The notes under the pieces: model-generated | Databases searched by the model: none | Told to the model about the DNA's origin: nothing | The model's input: only the letters and a program-made list of their open reading frames with translations | Program-made: the position numbers and the translations under genes | Shown here: positions 47,815-59,220 of the stretch, piece after piece | Layout of the letters: every line of letters begins with the position of its first letter | Position numbering within the stretch: the stretch's first letter is position 1 | DNA from: Nemophila menziesii | Taxonomy: Eukaryota; Streptophyta; Magnoliopsida; Boraginales; Hydrophyllaceae | Direction of reading: 5' to 3' | NCBI GenBank assembly: GCA_029959085.1 | Contig: JARWIR010000024.1 | Coordinates: 12,450,296-12,514,295 of the forward strand | DNA: 64,000 nucleotides

Positions 47815-49260
47815 GTCAATCCGCAAGTGTATGGAACTTGACAAATTAGTAAATCTAAAGATCGAGATTCGTGTCCCAAGAGATTAGGAAGGCTAATCTT
47901 GTGATTTAATTTGGTTAAGAATAATTCATTATGCTAAAATAAACTAAATAGTAAATATGGATTGGATTACACTTAGCTACTATAAAAGTAAAGGACTAGA
48001 TATGCAAAAACTAGATTATAAGGTGAGAAGTTTGGTTTGGGTCAATTGAATTCACCTAAATTCACTAATTGAACAATTCTATCTAATAAGGGAAAGATTG
48101 ATAAGTGTACATTAACCAGGATTCAACATTAACAATAAACCCCTCCTGGGTGATTATTGTTCTACTCTCAAGGATATGGAACCCCTCCCGGGTGGACCAA
48201 GATACCCTCTAAGTGCTAAAAACTTATACCCACATAGCGTCTATGCATCATCTAAGATCTCCCGATTCAATAAAATAATACACTCTCAATTTACCTAGAT
48301 CTACCCTCAACCCCACCCCCATCATATGTGTAATTCAAGGATAAAAGATAATCAATCAATTGGCCAAATTAATCAATCACAATTCAATATAAGGTAAAGA
48401 GAAATATATCAACATCAATCTTAATTAATCTAATTTTCCCCTAATTACAATAAAATGTCGAAAAGTAAATTAGGGTTTCATCAATCCCCAAACTCAGTTA
48501 GGGATTTAGGTCATAATTCTAAGAAAATAAAACAAAGTAAAATCATCTAGCATGAAATAACTAAAGGAAATTACAATATTTTGGTGAGAATGATGAAACT
48601 TGAAGAAGAAGTTGAAGCCCTTTTCCGAATCTCTTCTTCTCAAGCTTTAGCTAACCTTGATTTGTTGTTATGAATTGTAGTAGAAGAAATGAAAGAAAAA
48701 TGCTTTTATAGCTCCTAAATTTGTGACCCTTACTATATGGGCTTGCTCCATGGGCTAAAATTACTTAAATGTGGAGAGTTCCAGGTTTTGTGCATGTATG
48801 TCCCCCGTGGGTCACTAAAACGATCATAACTCGACCTCCCAAACTCCGAATCGCGCTCAACTTTTTTCCACACGTTCGTCTTTCTGAGATCTTTCCAACG
48901 GTTTATAAATCATCTATATACTCTTCTCGGATCATCTTTGGCGTCAATTCCAAGATTTCAGCTTGATCGTAAAACCTTCATTTCAAGAGCATTATGTCAA
49001 CTCTTGACTTCTCGAGATACTTTTGGGTCTCTTTTCACTTCCTTGGAGGTTTATCTTCACTTTTCTGAATACTTTTCTAATCCATTAGTTATTGGACCCT
49101 ACATGTTCTTATGAGTTTCACCTGAAAACACAAAACACCTCAAAATGCTCCAAAAACACGAGAATTATTAACATTAGCCTAAAACTCGAAATATAACATA
49201 TAAGGGGACAAAATCCCAACTTTAGACTCAAAACCCCCCAAGAATCAATTTTTCAAACTA
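47815..49260. mobile_element. LTR-like repeat, related in layout to 26124-27503
   Basis: It opens TGTCAATCCGCAAGTGTATG, has a central part with ATTAACCAGGAT (48113; also at 26468), and a GC-richer portion (48770-48960) with AACTCGACCTCCCAAACTCC. It ends near ATATAAGGGGACAAAATCCC. The frame at 48769-48966 is short and unrelated to known proteins. Class uncertain; internal remains of a gypsy LTR are my best guess. Confidence 0.45.
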
Positions 49261-49973
49261 TTAAATATAAAACGAAAAGGTGAGACATTAGGTCCCCTTG
49301 TCTATTACCTTTAGTATGAGTCCTTCATTATGTTCGCATACTTTTTAGGAGCACCACACTGCCATGTAGTTGTATAATGCTTCCTCACTCCACATGGTAT
49401 GATAAAAGGGTATGCCTATCTCACTACTATTTTTTACTTCTCGTCTTCCATCTTTGACTTTATGATGAATCGATGTGAATACGTATTCTTTTAGACTTGT
49501 CTGCATATTATGAGGTGATGCATTGAAAGGCAGTTTGGTCACGACCAACTTGTCTTATGAGCTTTCTTTTGACAAATGTCCTTATCACGTCCCCTCGCCT
49601 ACTCTACCCCCCCTGAAGTGTATGCTCCTGGAGTCTAATTTATTGGGTTAAACGATGATTGTGGTGATGACCGTTCACTATCCACTTAGGGATACTTTGT
49701 AAAGAATGTATTACTTTCCGAATAACCAAAGTCTATAGCAGTCAGTCAGGAAATGTCTGCATGAGGAAATCCAATATTCCTCTAACTTGTTACCGAGGTT
49801 TCTTTTTTCATGACTAACTATGACGTAAATGTCTAATAAATCTTCAATTTGTTTTATATGCGCTATGACACGTGTGCATGCTATGCTTCCTTGTTTCCTA
49901 GGTCTGGTCATGATGACCTCCGGCATCGGTTATTCCAAATATCATATCCTAACTTTTTGTGATGATTGGTATT
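49261..49973. other. Unassigned sequence with short minus-strand frames
   Basis: Minus-strand frames of 67 aa (49548-49345) and 71 aa (49926-49711) look protein-like in composition but have no family that I know. Probably old retroelement debris. Confidence 0.25.
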
Positions 49974-50320
49974 TTCCTTGACTTTTTTACTACTCTGCAT
50001 TGTATCATGGTCTTGTATCATCCATGTACCTAAGGGATATACACTTAACAAACAATTAACACACAAATGCTCCAAAAATACCTAAATATTCAAGATTAGA
50101 AAAGAAACCAAAGTATGTCACATACTAGAAATAATCCCTCAAATAAGTATTTAAGGGATCATTTCTAGCATGTGACATACTTTGGTTTCTTTTCTAATCT
50201 TGGATATTTAGGTATTTTTGGAACATTTGTGTCTTAATTGTTTGTTAAGTGTATACCCCCTAGGTATATGGATGATACAAGACCATGATACGATGCGGAG
50301 AAGTAAAAAAGTCAAGGAAA
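49974..50320. repeat. 347-bp near-perfect palindrome with almost no loop
   Basis: Left arm from TTTCCTTGACTTTTTTAC (49974) mirrors the right arm ending GTAAAAAAGTCAAGGAAA (50320). The mirror continues inward through TATCATGGTCTTGTATCATC against GATGATACAAGACCATGATA and AAACCAAAGTATGTCACATA against TATGTGACATACTTTGGTTT (one or two mismatches). The centre is TCCCTCAAATAAGTATTTAAGGGA near 50147, leaving a spacer of a few bases at most. Right of 50320 a Tat-like LTR continues; left of 49974 it does not. The left arm is therefore an inverted duplication of the first part of that LTR. Confidence 0.92.
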
Positions 50321-51590
50321 CTCCCAAGTCAAGGCGTGAAATGAGCAAGAAAGTGAAGTTTGGAGTCAAGTGCAATTTTTTGAAAAAAACTTTGAAGTCA
50401 ACATAAGAGTGCTACCACATGCAAATAGTGAGGATTTTGATCAAGCACCTAGATCTCAATATAATCCTTTGAGTCGAGAGCATGTGGGAGGCAGTAATTT
50501 GTGTAAATGAGTTAGGACCACAAAGCTATGTTAATATTTCTTACTCGAACTAGTCCAGCTTTACAAAATCCATTTTTTGGACACTTTGGACCCATCTAAT
50601 TGGGCCTTACATCCCAAAAATGGATTTTATAATTAATTATCTCGTTTTAGAATATGTGTGTCAGTTACACAGCATTTGGAGAGAAGAGCACATACCTAGA
50701 GCAAGAAGAACACTAAGGGTTCAAAACCATTCCACCATTCTACCATAATTTCATCCAATTTTTAAGTAATCTTTCCTACTTTTCATTTCTAATACTACAT
50801 ATCTATTTCTATATATGTAGTTAAGTATTTGAGTATGAACTAACCCCTTTCTAACTTGAGATGCCTTGGTAAGAACCCTAGAATATGTTTTGGGCATTAT
50901 TTTGATTGTATTTTGGATTATTATTTTTAAATGAATTGAGAAAACATTGTTGTTTTATAAAACTTGAGATAATTGTGGAGTTGAATTGTGTTGGCCTTAT
51001 AAAAAAGTTTGGTAGCTATTAAGCTACACTCGGGATAAGGATTGGATAGTGGACATAATATTATAGACGTTCGACTGGGAGGTCAAACTAGTCGGATAAT
51101 CACATAGGGTGAAGACTTTGCTTGGTCACTCGGGAGAGGTCACTAAAGTCAATAATAACCCTCTACTTACTAGGTAGGGACTTACAGTGGACTTATAATT
51201 CGGATTAGCAACAAATTTCCTTTTCGCCCTTAAGTCAAGAATAATCCCAGTCATAACTACTAGTGAATATGAGTGTTTCGTGCTACTTTATCATTATCAA
51301 AACTTTAGTTTTTACTTTACTATTTTATTAATCTCTTAAATTTACATAATTTCATTAGTCCTTGCATCATATCTTAACTACTGCACATAACAACCCCAAA
51401 ATTATATATATGTTCTTGTTTATCTCAACAAATATCGTTAACATAAACTATAAACACGAGCTTAACTTCATAGTCCATGTGGAGAATGACATATATACTT
51501 ATCACTTTATTACTTGGGTCAAGTCGTACACTTATTGAGGAGTAATCCCTAAGTATAATTTTTATGATATGCCTTGGGGATACCAACCCT
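50147..51590 (+). mobile_element. Tat-like gypsy LTR, second copy, no internal region
   Basis: Text at 50265-50310 (GGTATATGGATGATACAAGA) resembles the LTR at 22936-22990. Further on CAAGTCGTACACTTATTGAGG (51521) resembles the region before the primer site in the first copy (24250). No GGCGCC primer site or gag follows, so this is a solo LTR or a fragment. Confidence 0.45.
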
Positions 51591-51641
51591 TTTAGCACCT
51601 TTTTGCTCTGAACGACGGGTGTTTTTCTTCTTTCTTAAGCA

Positions 51642-52076
51642 TTGATGGTGGGTCAGCCGCTGAACAACAAATCCTTTCTAACTTTCCATACTTCAAAGGA
51701 GGATATGTGGTGTGTATCTCACATGTATTCTCAACCTAGTATCCCCAATCTGTCTTTTTCTCCTAGAATGGTCAGCAAAATCACCCTGGTGACTTCATTT
51801 GGTTCTTTTGTTGTGAACAAGATGTTGATTCTTACCTTTTTCCAAAAGATGATATATTACTCGTCCATTTATGAGATCGCTGAGGTCGATTTTCCTTGCG
51901 ATCATTTCTTTGATGTGTATGTCTCATTTCCAATCCATTTTTTGAAAATGCTTGATGTGCTTTTGATTCTTAATTCAAAGAACAACAAATGTGTTGAAGT
52001 TGAAGCAGACACCGCTCAAAAAATCAAGATTTTCTTTTTTGGATTTTGGGCTGAACCTTTTATTTCTCCTTTGTAG
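51642..52076 (+). other. Unidentified 144-codon open frame
   Basis: The frame encodes MMVGQPLNNKSFLTFHTSKE and continues without interruption, which is notable for this AT-rich surrounding. It has hydrophobic stretches (FGSFVVNKMLILTFFQKM; FPIHFLKMLDVLLIL) and a charged segment NKCVEVEADTAQKIK. No domain is recognised. It follows the end of the LTR by 50 bp and might be a relic of that element's internal region or chance. Confidence 0.25.
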
Positions 52077-52079
52077 TTA

Positions 52080-53020
52080 TTGTCGTTTAATACTCACACA
52101 CTTTGTGATTTTTTTAGCATGAGGATTTAGTTTTCCTTTTATAAAATCTAACATTATTTTTACTTCTCTTGCACTTCTGTTTAATAACAATGTTTCATAA
52201 TTGACTATGGTTGACTTTTTCTTCTCAAAGATAAATATGTTTCCTTCTAGGAATATAATTATAACATCTCGTATTTGATTAGTTAGGTTACTTTTCAGAA
52301 GGGTTTATCTCGTCTGACTGGTGTTTTAGCCTTGTCCCCCTTCTTTTTCAAGGTTCGTTGATGATGTTGGTAATTTACAGAAACTCACTCAAATGTTTTT
52401 TAAATAACTTTGTATTTGGATTAATTGCATATACTTCACTCGGAATTTGCACTTATCTTTGTTGATTGTTTGACTTTTTGTTAATTATTCTTCTTATTAG
52501 GTTATCGTGTGAGCATCTCTCATGGGAACATTACCAGTTTTATTGTGTAACGGATCATGCATTTTACCCCATACGACCATGAACCCACGTCTTCTTTTTT
52601 CTTAGGCCATGATATATGGTCTTTTTTACATTTTAAGTAGTGGTGGTCATGTGTAAAGCACGAATATGTGATATTTTTTATGTTAATGACTACTTAAAGA
52701 CATTTTTGACATGATGTATAAAATAAATGCCTTACTTTTAAACTACATCCAGGATTTTCCTCTTTTTAGGATGTGAATTCTTACTTTTGAGTGATTGTAA
52801 CTAAACACAAAGGTATTTTGAAAGTCTAACCAGTTTGTAAGTTTGACTCGATAACCTATCTAAAGGTTTAACTAAGGATACATTTTTTACATGTTTCCAG
52901 TTATTATGATGATATGGAATGTAATCCATGATTTTGAAAACAAAAATTTCTACTAAACATTGGAGCATCAAGTTCATTTACAACAGCTTTATTCACGCAT
53001 AAAGCAGATGCTTTTGACTT
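52080..53020. other. AT-rich intergenic DNA
   Basis: Nothing recognised. It borders the 3' side of the LINE ORF1 remnant that follows. Confidence 0.35.
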
Positions 53021-53029
53021 GCAGTTCCT

Positions 53030-54566
53030 TACGTGACCTGCTAGACTACACTAAAGTCTGAATTGCTTGAGCGAGCAACAGCTCCAAGCTGTATTATCAT
53101 AGAACCCGAAGTAGCTCCATTTGAGACCTGCTGGACAGTTGTAGTGGGGACTGTAGGTGCAGTGCTAGAGCGAAAAACAGCTCCCACTTGTTTCGTGCGA
53201 GATCTAGAAGTAGCTCCAAGCTGCTGATTCTTTTCAAGAACAACATATTCTTTTTCAGCATTTAAAATTTATGTAAAATTTACCACGGGTCCCTGAAATT
53301 GTACCAGCCTTTTTCCTTTATCCACACCCACACGTTCACTACTAAAATAAGCACAAATATCCTTATTAATAACATATAATCATTTACTCCCCACATGCCC
53401 AAACGCTTTACATTTCGAACAACATGGAGGTAAGTTTAATACTCCACTTCTACACAATGTTTCTTACCTTTATGTGATCCAAACTCCACCCCATATTTTC
53501 TATTCTTGTTGAAATCCAACTCGACAAGAACTCTGTCATAGCTAATATCTTTACTCTCAAACGTTATATCATCCGTGCGAATTGGTTTACCAACTTCCTA
53601 GGCTAATTTAGCTAAACTTTCGTACGTTCTAGCTTGCTCCAGAAGCTTACTTAGAATAATCCAAGTTGGTATCTTATTAATCTCGAGATTAGCAAAATCA
53701 AAGAAATTTGGTATCTCGGTTAAATAGAGAAGACGTCCATAAGAAAGGAAAGGTCCTTTAGTAAGACTACCCCATTTTATCCTCATCTTTTTTGAATTTA
53801 AAAATTAACCACCCGAAAGGATGTTTACGCACTTTGCACTTGACTTTCCACTCCCTAAAAATTCTCCTAATGTCCTTCATATTCGTAGATTTCTTCCCGG
53901 CCACATAACCAATAAGCGAGAATTCAAAAGTTTGTTCAATAGTTAGAACATCGCTCTCCAAAAGTTGTAGCATTTCACCTTCCACGAGTTCAAAATACTT
54001 TAGTTCAATTCCCACCGAAGCTTACCAATTGTTTAAAAGCACATTATTATAATCTAATCGCTTAACTTTCTCCGTAGTTGAGCGGGTTTCACCGGAACTC
54101 TTAGTATCGGCGACGAGTTTCCCAGTTATAATCACAGGTCCCTCGGTGGTTCACACCCTCCATTGACCACCTTCTTTGATACATAAGTGCCCTCAACTAA
54201 TCTTTCCTTAGACTTCTCAATCATCAAAGAATTTGACCTAGTAAATTCATCAAACACTTGGTGTGTCATAATTTTATCCCATGTTTTGTTTACCATTTGC
54301 TAATTTAATGTCTCACAAGCTTTGAAGAACCTCGTTCTAACCTCAAGAGATGAATCACAAGCAACACAATCTCCAAGAACTACGTTGTTGTTGCTCAATG
54401 ATGTTGGCTCCATCTCATGCTCCATAGAATTTGCATCAATTGCCTCTTTTCCAAAAGAAATTAAATTAGGGAATTGGATCCCTAAATTTTTCTCCAAGCT
54501 CACTCCTTTCGATGCTCCAAGGAGACCATCCACCGGTGATTTATGAGTTAGCGTGTGGTTAGTCAT
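53030..54566 (-). pseudogene. Third LINE (LINE-C) ORF1: DUF4283 / zinc-knuckle protein, broken
   Basis: The start MTNHTLTHKSPVDGLLG at 54566 is preceded by a leader-like region. After a gap of frames come NMKDIRRIFREWKVKCKVRK, PFGWLIFKFKKDEDKMG (about 53880-53770), LSYGRLLYLTEIPNFFDFAN and IPTWIILSKLLEQARTYESLAK, the DUF4283 pattern of host-like LINE ORF1 proteins. After a stop the frame goes on with DISYDRVLVELDFNKNRKYG. The zinc knuckle near 53400 reads PCCSKCKAFGHVGSK followed by a stop, so the fourth ligand is absent. A tail rich in Ser, Gln and Thr (SGSMIIQLGAVARSS) runs to about 53040. No endonuclease or reverse transcriptase follows, so this copy is truncated. Confidence 0.75.
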
Positions 54567-54769
54567 GCTTAAAAAATGACCGAGTTTCCAGATTTACAGA
54601 TGTAAGGTTTTTGGGTCTGGTGGCTCCTTGGTGGAGAAATCTTGGTAAATAAACTTAGTGTCTCTTGGATTCAAATCAATCAAGAAAACCCTTCAATCTT
54701 GTGTTGATTGAGTTGGGTTGATTATTCTATCTAATAAACTAAAAGAAAAAAGTAAGATATACGCTAAAT
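54567..54769. other. Leader of LINE-C and target site of the hAT MITE
   Basis: Minus-strand sequence before the ORF1 start looks like a LINE 5' UTR (GGAGCCACCAGACCC). CGCTAAAT at 54762-54769 is the left 8-bp duplication of the next element. Confidence 0.45.
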
Positions 54770-55324
54770 TAGGTCTGTAAATGAACCAAGCCGCCCGTGA
54801 GTAGTTCGAGCTCGGCTCGGAGAAAAGCTCGTTCGAGATGAATATAAACAAGCTCAAGCTCTATTTTAAGCTCGATAAATAAACGAGGCTGCTCGAACTC
54901 GGCTCGTGAGCTCGTTTATAATTAAGAATTATAAATTAATATATTATCTACTTATAAATATATTATTAAACCTCAATATCAAATTAAATATTTTTAAATT
55001 TCTTTAGACATTTATTTTAATATTAATGTTATGTTTCATATTATAATATCACACATTCATGAAAGTCTTATTTCAACCATATAAAACAAATTGTTCATGA
55101 GCAACTCGTGCTCGACTCTAAAAAAGATTGTTTTTTAAGTTAAACAAACAAGTTCTAATATTTTTTATTTGGATCACTGGAAGCTCAGGCTCGACTCGTT
55201 TAAATTTGAGTTTGGTTTGGCCCGATTCATTTAAATTTGAGCTCGACTCGACTCGACTCGAGAAATTAAACAAGCAAGCTTGTAAATCTAGTATTCGGCT
55301 CGACTCGACTCATTTACAGCCCTA
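54770..55324. mobile_element. hAT-type MITE rich in GCTCG repeats, 8-bp target duplication
   Basis: Ends are TAGGTCTGTAAATGA at 54770 and TCATTTACAGCCCTA at 55324, inverted repeats with one mismatch in 15. CGCTAAAT flanks at 54762-54769 and 55325-55332. The 555-bp body has GAGCTCG and CTCGACTCGA arrays near both ends and no transposase. Confidence 0.95.
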
Positions 55325-55332
55325 CGCTAAAT

Positions 55333-56298
55333 CAGGATCATTTAAAAGAAAATTTCACTTATCTCTCTTGAGCTTTCTTTTCCTTTTATCTTTTCGTTTT
55401 ACCACGCAACTTTTGACCGATACTGATTTTACTATAAAATGAATCCTTTTAGACCCAATCTCACCAATAGCATCAACTTCATCTGTATTTCCAACACCAC
55501 CGCCTATTAAATCTACATCAACATGTCAATGGTTGGCATTAAAGGGAACACTAACCGTACCTCCATTATATGGGTTGACTTGAGTCAATGGCAGAACCTC
55601 ACTCCACAGCTGTAAATGGGGTCTAGGCAAAATGAACAGTAGAGCGACCCATGGTTCAATTATTTATTAGTTTACACTTCCACTAAGCTCTGCTGCTCAA
55701 AACCACTTTTTTTTTTTTTCCAAATGCTCAAAACCACTTCATTCTTTCCTTTTTGGGAGTAGAAATTACTCATTACTTAAAGAATACCTCAATCAATGCC
55801 AAATCTTACGAGCAATATTTTTCTTTTTTCTATTGGCCGGAAGGAAATTACGGGCAATAATAAGAAATAAGAAATAATGTTGAATATCATAAAAAAAATT
55901 AATCATCCAAATATTATGCAAGTTGCCCAAACAATAAAGAAAGAGAGAAAGAAAAACAAGAAAATATTAAAAAAAAATTAAATCATTTAAGATTCATAGG
56001 CAAATAATATTTGAACAAATTTTTTTAAGTAATACCTAACGTTAATCTAAATAAGTTTGGTGCTTATACTCCATTTAATGGTTAATCTATTATACCTGTG
56101 CACTTAATAAGTGCCAAGCATACCAATTGCAAAAGAATGTTCTTTATCTAGTCAAAAGCTGAATCGTGATCATTGTTGATTTTTTAGTTTCTTCAATAAT
56201 CAACTCAAAACATTTGATCATGATTAAGGTTCATTAGGCGTCTCACCGGTTTATAATCTCTTAATAAATTTTTGTTAATTAATTAAATAATAAATATA
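55333..56298. other. AT-rich intergenic DNA
   Basis: No gene or repeat could be supported. Confidence 0.4.
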
Positions 56299-56394
56299 TA
56301 CTTTTTCTATTTCATAAATAATATTCACTTATTAAAAATAATTTTCAAAAATTGTTTCTATTTAATATTTAAAAATATTTTTTCATTATTTCTC

Positions 56395-57769
56395 GGGTGA
56401 ATTATACATAGGGTCTTAGAGACACTATTTTTTTTCTATAGAGTAGTGTCTAGAAATCTGTTTTTATTAGAGACCTCATTTTTTACAATTGTCTTTCCTA
56501 CCCTTACTAACACTAAAAGACAAAGAAAGTGTGATGTCACTGTTTTTCTCTCCACTACCACTACCCACCTGCCTCCGACCTCCGACCACCGACCACCGGT
56601 CACCGGAAAAAACATAGAGTACTCCGAGAATTTGCTGAGTCCTCAATGAATTTGCTGAGTACTCCGAGAATTAAACGAATACTCTAACGAATTAAACGAA
56701 TACTCTATAAAAATAGTCGGAGTACTCTATGAAATAGTCGGAGTACTTTATGAAATATTAGGAGTACTCTTTGAAATTAAATGAATACTCTATAAAAATC
56801 AATGTGTATTAAAAACCATTTCATTCAAACTGTAACCCATTTATAATAGATAAATAAAAAAAAACCTAAACTAAATACAAGGTTGACCAGATCTGGTCAA
56901 CAAAGGTGATAAAAAAAAGGAGATCGAAGGAACAGCAGCACAAAGGATGACCATGGCCGGAGTGAAGAACAGGGCCGCCACGGAGCAATGTTCCGGCGTT
57001 GCTCCCTGTTCCGATCTGCTGGTTTCCTGCTTCTTCTTCTTCGATCCAAGTGAAGATCTCCAAGATTCGTCATCTGTGTTGGCTAGCTGCAGCAGTTCGA
57101 AGCTTCGTTCAAGCTCGGCTGCATAAGGGGCCGCCATGGAGTAGAATAAGAGCCTTGAGGGGACACTAACGGACGGCGAACCACCACAGCACCGCAGATG
57201 CGAGCTTCACAACCTATTTCGAACACAAACAAAAAAAACCAAGCGAGCAGGCCTGCAGCAACGGGGGAAATTTAGGAACCTGGATCCTACGCCCGAGGCT
57301 GGAGCTAGATTACGACGGCGGACTTCGAACTAGATCTCACTCGCGGCGGCGGCGGCCTTCGAACTCGATCTCACTCGCAAGAAAACTGTTGCCAATCGCC
57401 ATCTTCGACTCCATGGCCTGAGCTTACACATTTTCAGAAGATTTACCTTGTTCCATCTCCAGCTTCAACGAGAAGGAAGAAGAATTGAAGCTGGATCTTT
57501 TCTTTTGCAGGTGGACATTTCGGTGGTATTGAGAGGAGAGAGAAGAGAGGTTCTATTTTCTAGGGATTTTGGGTTTTGTGTTATAATGCATAAATAATGA
57601 TATATTTAGTATATATAGGAAAAGAAAAAACAAAAGAGGGTAGTAAGGTAATAGGGGTTTTGGGTTTCATGTGTTAAATTCTTTTTGAGGTCTTTAGTAA
57701 GAAGAGACTCTCCGAGGGGTTGCTATTTCGAAGAGGGGGTGTGTTCAAGACCCTAAGTGACATTTTCTC
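56395..57769. mobile_element. Non-autonomous MULE with 9-bp target duplication (Pack-MULE candidate)
   Basis: TTATTTCTC stands at 56386-56394 and 57770-57778. The inverted ends align without gaps over the first 23 bases at 16 positions, with the block TAGGGTCTT identical, seen at the left as ATAGGGTCTTAGAGACAC and at the right mirrored as AAGACCCTAAGTGAC. A 9-bp duplication identifies Mutator-like elements. The interior (56560-57540) is much GC-richer than the flanks and has gene-like features on the minus strand, so it probably contains acquired host sequence. Confidence 0.88.
56871..57137 (-). other. Gene-like 88-codon frame inside the MULE
   Basis: Minus-strand ATG at 57137 (MAAPYAAELERSFELLQLAN) opens an acidic frame, DDESWRSSLGSKKKKQETSR, then a hydrophobic end. 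Upstream on the same strand (57570-57440) is a CT-rich leader and an ATGGAACAAG/GTAAAT pair that resembles a splice donor. I recognise no family. A captured first-exon fragment is the simplest reading. Confidence 0.35.
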
Positions 57770-57949
57770 TTATTTCTCTTATTAGAATATTAAATTTTTT
57801 TAGTACATATTTAAACTATCAAAACACTTTATAAAAGGTATTTTTGTGATGGTGAAAACAACAATTATATTTCTTAATGTGTAAAAAGTTAGGTGGACAT
57901 TATTTGTAAATAGAAGAGTAATATTAAATTACGTAATTATTTTCTTCAC

Positions 57950-59220
57950 CGATATGAAAGGCTAGAGGCTTCTTTGCTTTCCTATCCACTCCGTCTTGAT
58001 GTTCCTCTTGATAGAGGACGAGTTATTTTGTCATAATATTGCAAATTAGCTCATGAACCGTCATGTTTGATAGATCCTTCAACTCTCGTATAGAGATGGA
58101 TTCCGCCTTGTATTCTTTTGGAAGTAGGAACAAGATATTCTGGCATAGCTAGGGATCACAATGGTTACGGTTAAAAACCGAAACCGATGATAACCAAACC
58201 GATAAAAAACCGAATTATATAATCGTGGTTAAAACCATTAGGTTATGGTTTTGAAAAGTGTAACCGATAGTTAAAACCGTTAGATTATGGTTTTAGATAA
58301 AAATAAAACCGATTATTATCATATATATATATATATATATTCATATTTTATAATAATCTACTTATTATTAGATATATTAAAATTCTAAAACCAAAATCTA
58401 AATACTAGATTTAACCAACTAAATAATAAATATGTAATTTACTAATAAAGTAACAAAATATTTTATATATCTCGTATATTTTTCTTACATGTGTGGTTTG
58501 ATTTTATGAAAATTAATATATATTTATTAAATTATCAGTTGATTATGGTTAAAAACCGCAAAATCGTTTAAAAGATCTAAACCCGAATAATGCGGTTATG
58601 GTTTTGAAATGTATAACCGATGGTTAAAACCGTTAGGATGTGGATTTTAATAAAATAAACGATTATGGTTATGGTTTTTGATATTTTTGCAAAAAACCAA
58701 TCCGTTGCCATCCCTGGGCATAGCTCATTGTTTACATGAACTTGACCAAGAATTTTGAAGTTGTTAAAGATGTTGGAAAATCATAGATGCATCCTATTTA
58801 AATTTTTCCTAGGTCCATATTAAAATAGATCTTATTGAATGATGTAAAGTCCAATCTTTGTTTACGTAACATCCAGGATGCCTTGATATAATAACTCCAA
58901 GATATATTGAATTTCATAACGGGTTCACACTTATTTACTTGACTATACTCGGATGCACTTAAACCACAAATTAGCGTGTTGAGAGATTTGTTGTTCTTAG
59001 TGATTTTGGCCACATCATTGATCGTGAGCTCTTCTTCGATTTTAATCGTCAAGTTTTACATGTATCTATATGGTATGTAAGGACCATTTATCATGATTTT
59101 CAAAAGGGAGTAATCAATTCCTTTGAGTTAGATCTCTATGTGCTTCTTCCAATAGAAAAAGTCCGCATCTACAAATAAAAGTGGTCGAGTGGTACTAATA
59201 CCATCCGGTTGGTTAACCTC
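57950..59220 (-). pseudogene. Copia gag (DUF4219/UBN2) interrupted by an hAT MITE
   Basis: Starting at about 59215 on the minus strand: STTRPLLFVDADFFYWKKHI, a stop, DYSLLKIMINGPYIPYRYM, then KIEEELTINDVAKITKNNKS, LNTLICGLSASEYSQVNKCE. The text continues to about 58740 with HVNNEL, is cut by the hAT MITE, and resumes at 58149 with LCQNILFLLPKEYKAESISI, RELKDLSNMTVHELICNIMT. These match the DUF4219 start and UBN2 body of SIRE/Tork-type gag. Removing the MITE and one target copy restores continuous similarity; the frame still holds stops. It follows a primer site at 59268-59281 by some 50 bp. Confidence 0.82.
58150..58716. mobile_element. hAT-type MITE, 8-bp target duplication, inside copia gag
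   Basis: GGCATAGC flanks at 58142-58149 and 58717-58724. Ends are TAGGGATCACAATGG and CCGTTGCCATCCCTG. The 567-bp body has several GGTTATGGTTTT and AACCGTTAG boxes near both ends, on both strands, and an (AT)n run at 58321-58340. No transposase. Confidence 0.93.

Larger units (their letters stand above)
56301..57918. mobile_element. Degenerate Stowaway-like MITE, split by a MULE
   Basis: Left end CTTTTTCTATTTCATAAATA (56301) and right end TATTTGTAAATAGAAGAG (57918) are imperfect inverted repeats, flanked by TA at 56299-56300 and 57919-57920. Removing the MULE and one target copy leaves about 234 bp. The right half shares AAAACACTTTATAAAAGGTA-like text with the intact Stowaway at 21.2 kb. Confidence 0.7.
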
